NCBI RefSeq assembly: GCF_019218295.1
Contig: NZ_JAHUZF010000006.1
Coordinates: forward strand, 310,001-374,000
Direction: 5' to 3'
Length of the DNA: 64,000 nt
Source: Maritimibacter sp. DP1N21-5
GTDB taxonomy: Bacteria > Pseudomonadota > Alphaproteobacteria > Rhodobacterales > Rhodobacteraceae
This document shows, piece after piece, positions 61,728-64,000 of the stretch. A model generated the notes under the pieces. It worked only from the letters and a program-made list of their open reading frames with translations, was not told the origin of the DNA and did no database searches. The first letter of the stretch is position 1. Each line of letters begins with the position of its first letter. The position numbers and the translations under genes are program-made.

Positions 61728-63476
61728 ATGTCTGCCTATCTGAACGTCGAAGAGAGCCTCACCGGTCGCCGCTGGACCGGTCCCGGTGTCGAACGCGAGC
61801 GCATGGCCGAGGCCCTGGCGCAGGCGACCGGTCTGGCCCCAGCCGTCTGCGCCGTTCTCGCCGCTCGGGGCGTTGCGGCAGAGGATTGCGCGGCCTTCCT
61901 CGCCCCGACCATCCGGGACACGCTCCCCGACCCGCGCGGACTGCGCGACATGGAGAAGGCCGCGACCCGGTTTCTGGCTGCCCTCGACGCGCGCGAGCGG
62001 ATCGCGATCTTTGCCGACTACGATGTGGACGGCGGAAGCTCGGCGGCGCTGCTCATCGACTGGCTGCGGCAGATGGGGCGCGAGGCGACGCTCTACATTC
62101 CCGACCGGATCGACGAGGGATATGGCCCGAACATCCCGGCGATGGAGATGCTGGCCGCCCGCCATTCGCTCATCATCTGTGTGGATTGCGGGACGTTGTC
62201 GCATGAGCCCATCGCGGCGGCGGTCGCCAAGGGGGCGGATGTGATCGTGCTCGACCACCATCTGGGCGGCGAGACCCTGCCTCCGGCGCTCGCCGTCGTG
62301 AACCCGAACCGGCAGGACGAGGTCGACGCGCCGGGCTACCTTTGTGCCGCAGGGGTCGTGTTCCTGATGCTGGTCGAGGCCGGGCGGCAGTTGCGCGAGG
62401 CCGGCAAGCGCGGGCCCGATCTCATGGCGATGCTCGACCTCGTGGCGCTCGCTACCGTGGCCGATGTCGCACCACTTGTCGGCGCGAACCGGGCGCTGGT
62501 GGTGCAGGGGCTCAAGGTCATGGCGCGGCGGGCGCGGCCCGGGCTGGTCGCGCTGTCCGACGTGGCACGGATGAACGAGGCGCCGCGCCCCTATCATCTC
62601 GGCTTCCTTCTTGGCCCTCGCGTCAACGCAGGCGGGCGGATCGGGGCGGCGGACCTTGGCGCGCGGCTCCTGTCGACCACCGACCCGCAAGAGGCGATGG
62701 GGCTGGCCGCGAAACTCGACGCGCTCAATTCGGAACGGCGCGAGATCGAGGAACAGGTGCGCATCGCCGCGCTGGATCAGGCCGAGATGCGCGGCCTTGA
62801 CGCGCCGCTCGTCTGGGCGGCGGGCGAGGGCTGGCACCCCGGTGTTGTCGGTATCGTCGCCTCAAGGCTCAAGGATTTCGCCCATCGCCCCGCCATCGTG
62901 ATCGGCTTCGATGGCGACGAAGGGAAGGGATCGGGCCGCTCGATCTCGGGCGTGGACCTTGGCGCGTCGATCCAGAAACTGGCCGCCGAGGGGCTGATCG
63001 AGCGGGGCGGCGGGCACAAGATGGCAGCAGGCCTGTCGTTGTCACGTGCGCAGCTCGAGCCCGCGATGGCGCGGCTGGCCGAGTTGCTCGACCGTCAGGG
63101 CGCGGGGGCAGGGGGGCCACGCGCGCTCGCCGTCGATGCGCTCCTCATGCCCGGGGCCGCGACGGTAGACCTGATCGAGGCGATCGAAACCGCGGGGCCT
63201 TTCGGCGCTGGCGCACCCGGGCCGCGTGTGGCCTTTCCCGAGGTGAGCATCGGTTTTGCCAAGCGTGTGGGCGAGAAACATCTCAAGGTGAGCCTCGGCG
63301 ACGGGCTCGGCGCGAAGCTCGAGGCCATCGCCTTCGGTGCCTTCGACAGCCCGCTCGGCGCGGCGCTCGAAGGCCACGGCGGTGCGCGTTTCCATCTGGC
63401 CGGACGGCTCGAGATCAATCACTGGAACGGCCGCGCGATCCCGCAACTCCGGCTCGAGGATGCCGCGCGCGCCTGA
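61728..63476 (+). CDS. recJ: single-stranded-DNA-specific exonuclease RecJ
   Basis: 582 residues from ATG 61728. 5'-3' ssDNA exonuclease of recombination and mismatch repair. The DHH-type motifs are IAIFADYDVDGGSSAALLIDWL, SLIICVDCGTLSHEP and DVIVLDHHLGGETLPPALAVVNPN, with DLVALATVADVAPLVG, and the DHHA1 part has GRSISGVDLGASIQKLAAEGLIERGGGHKMAAG. The frame opens at 61665, but the MSAYLNVEESLTGRRW start is typical. tRNA-Glu follows after 219 bases. Confidence 0.96.
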   Translation: MSAYLNVEESLTGRRWTGPGVERERMAEALAQATGLAPAVCAVLAARGVAAEDCAAFLAPTIRDTLPDPRGLRDMEKAATRFLAALDARERIAIFADYDVDGGSSAALLIDWLRQMGREATLYIPDRIDEGYGPNIPAMEMLAARHSLIICVDCGTLSHEPIAAAVAKGADVIVLDHHLGGETLPPALAVVNPNRQDEVDAPGYLCAAGVVFLMLVEAGRQLREAGKRGPDLMAMLDLVALATVADVAPLVGANRALVVQGLKVMARRARPGLVALSDVARMNEAPRPYHLGFLLGPRVNAGGRIGAADLGARLLSTTDPQEAMGLAAKLDALNSERREIEEQVRIAALDQAEMRGLDAPLVWAAGEGWHPGVVGIVASRLKDFAHRPAIVIGFDGDEGKGSGRSISGVDLGASIQKLAAEGLIERGGGHKMAAGLSLSRAQLEPAMARLAELLDRQGAGAGGPRALAVDALLMPGAATVDLIEAIETAGPFGAGAPGPRVAFPEVSIGFAKRVGEKHLKVSLGDGLGAKLEAIAFGAFDSPLGAALEGHGGARFHLAGRLEINHWNGRAIPQLRLEDAARA

Positions 63477-63648
63477 AGGTGTGGTGGACGGGCCGAGCCG
63501 GGGCGGACGAGTCGCCCCTGCCGCGCATGGCACGTGGTATGGAACGTGTTTCAAAGGACGGGACAGGACGAATGCCCTTGTTTGCAAGGGGTCCCGGCGC
63601 ACCTTCCGGCGCTCGAGAAAAATTCTTCGCAATCCCGGTTTTTTCCTC

Positions 63649-63676
63649 TTGCTCTCCCGCCGCCGTTTTCTTAGAA
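63649..63676 (+). promoter_or_regulatory. tRNA-Glu promoter
   Basis: TTGCTC (63649-63654), 16 bases, TTAGAA (63671-63676), with the tRNA starting 20 bases beyond. This box pair is the form I recall before tRNA genes of Rhodobacteraceae. Confidence 0.6.
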
Positions 63677-63695
63677 CCCGCCTCACGCCAAGCGC

Positions 63696-63770
63696 GGCCC
63701 GTTCGTCTATCGGTTAGGACGCCAGGTTTTCAACCTGGAAAGAGGGGTTCGATTCCCCTACGGGCTGCCA
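63696..63770 (+). tRNA. tRNA-Glu(TTC)
   Basis: 75 bases including an encoded CCA. Acceptor GGCCCGT/ACGGGCT, anticodon stem CCAGG/CCTGG around the loop TTTTCAA (anticodon TTC), T-arm AGGGG-TTCGATT-CCCCT. The 230 bases beyond it to the window edge hold no gene that I recognise. Confidence 0.95.
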
Positions 63771-64000
63771 TTTTCCCGCAGTATCGCCTTCCCATTCCCG
63801 CGTCTGCGGAACCGTCTTGCGTCGTCCCAAGGATCGTTCTGCGATGTCCGCGCAGCGGCGCCCGGCCGTCGCCGCCAAGTCGCGCGCTCATGCTGTCCCA
63901 TCCGAAATATGTCGCAAAAAGAGGCAGTTGCGCACGCGTGCGGTGCGCTGCCCCTTTCAGCCCCGGACGCCCCGCCTCCGACTATTGTCTGGACTTTGGA

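Overview
The window looks like a chromosomal segment from a high-GC alphaproteobacterium of the Rhodobacteraceae (Roseobacter/Paracoccaceae type). The evidence is the gene repertoire and order: lgt-midA-pgeF, purE-purK-truA, Hsp20 followed by DUF1150, a Sat-CysC fusion, PrpE, and tRNA promoters with TTGC...TTAGAA boxes. Genus and species cannot be told. Almost all of it is ordinary housekeeping DNA. No insertion sequence, integrase, prophage or CRISPR array is visible.

Layout. 0-4 kb: end of a membrane protein, a small membrane protein, lolC-lolD lipoprotein export, a YkuD transpeptidase, a DUF606 transporter and a hotdog thioesterase. 4-10.8 kb: a light/stress block with a PAS protein carrying an orphan H-box, a bacteriophytochrome HWE kinase with receiver domain, its heme oxygenase, ExoD, a PPOX-fold stress protein and small secreted proteins. 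Three perfect and one near match to the alphaproteobacterial general-stress (EcfG) promoter GGAAC-N16/17-CGTT sit here, each just upstream of a gene. 10.8-11.9 kb: an AT-rich two-gene island (a four-helix membrane protein coupled to a membrane-anchored nucleotide-hydrolase-like protein) placed directly behind parE. This is the best candidate for an undescribed system. 12-24 kb: parE, a 655-bp gene-poor stretch ending in an orphan terminator, an M50 protease, truA-purK-purE, Hsp20/DUF1150, an Acr3 arsenite carrier, Sat-CysC, a redoxin-dioxygenase fusion and trxB.

24-39 kb: an Lrp regulator, a CAP lipoprotein and an LDT lipoprotein, pgeF-midA-lgt, ubiK, a second CAP protein, SseB/UDG, a Hint protein, nhaA, capsule-export genes kpsT-kpsE (no kpsM beside them), a BON-MscS channel and tRNA-Gln. 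39-50 kb: MYG1, a hydrolase, glyA, nadK, a degenerate AAA+ Fis-type regulator, prpE with TTTGCAA operator sites, a second Hint protein and a secreted protein with its own stress-type promoter. 50-64 kb: malic enzyme with a perfect 20-bp operator palindrome, the nucleoside salvage operon cdd-deoB-add-upp, two conserved unknowns, hom, a frameshifted VOC gene, glpX, recJ and tRNA-Glu.

How the parts fit together. The phytochrome operon is an HWE kinase with its own chromophore synthesis, and in related bacteria HWE kinases feed the PhyR/EcfG general stress response. The stress-type promoters around it suggest that the operon both feeds that response and is controlled by it. This is inference from motifs; the sigma factor and PhyR are not in the window.
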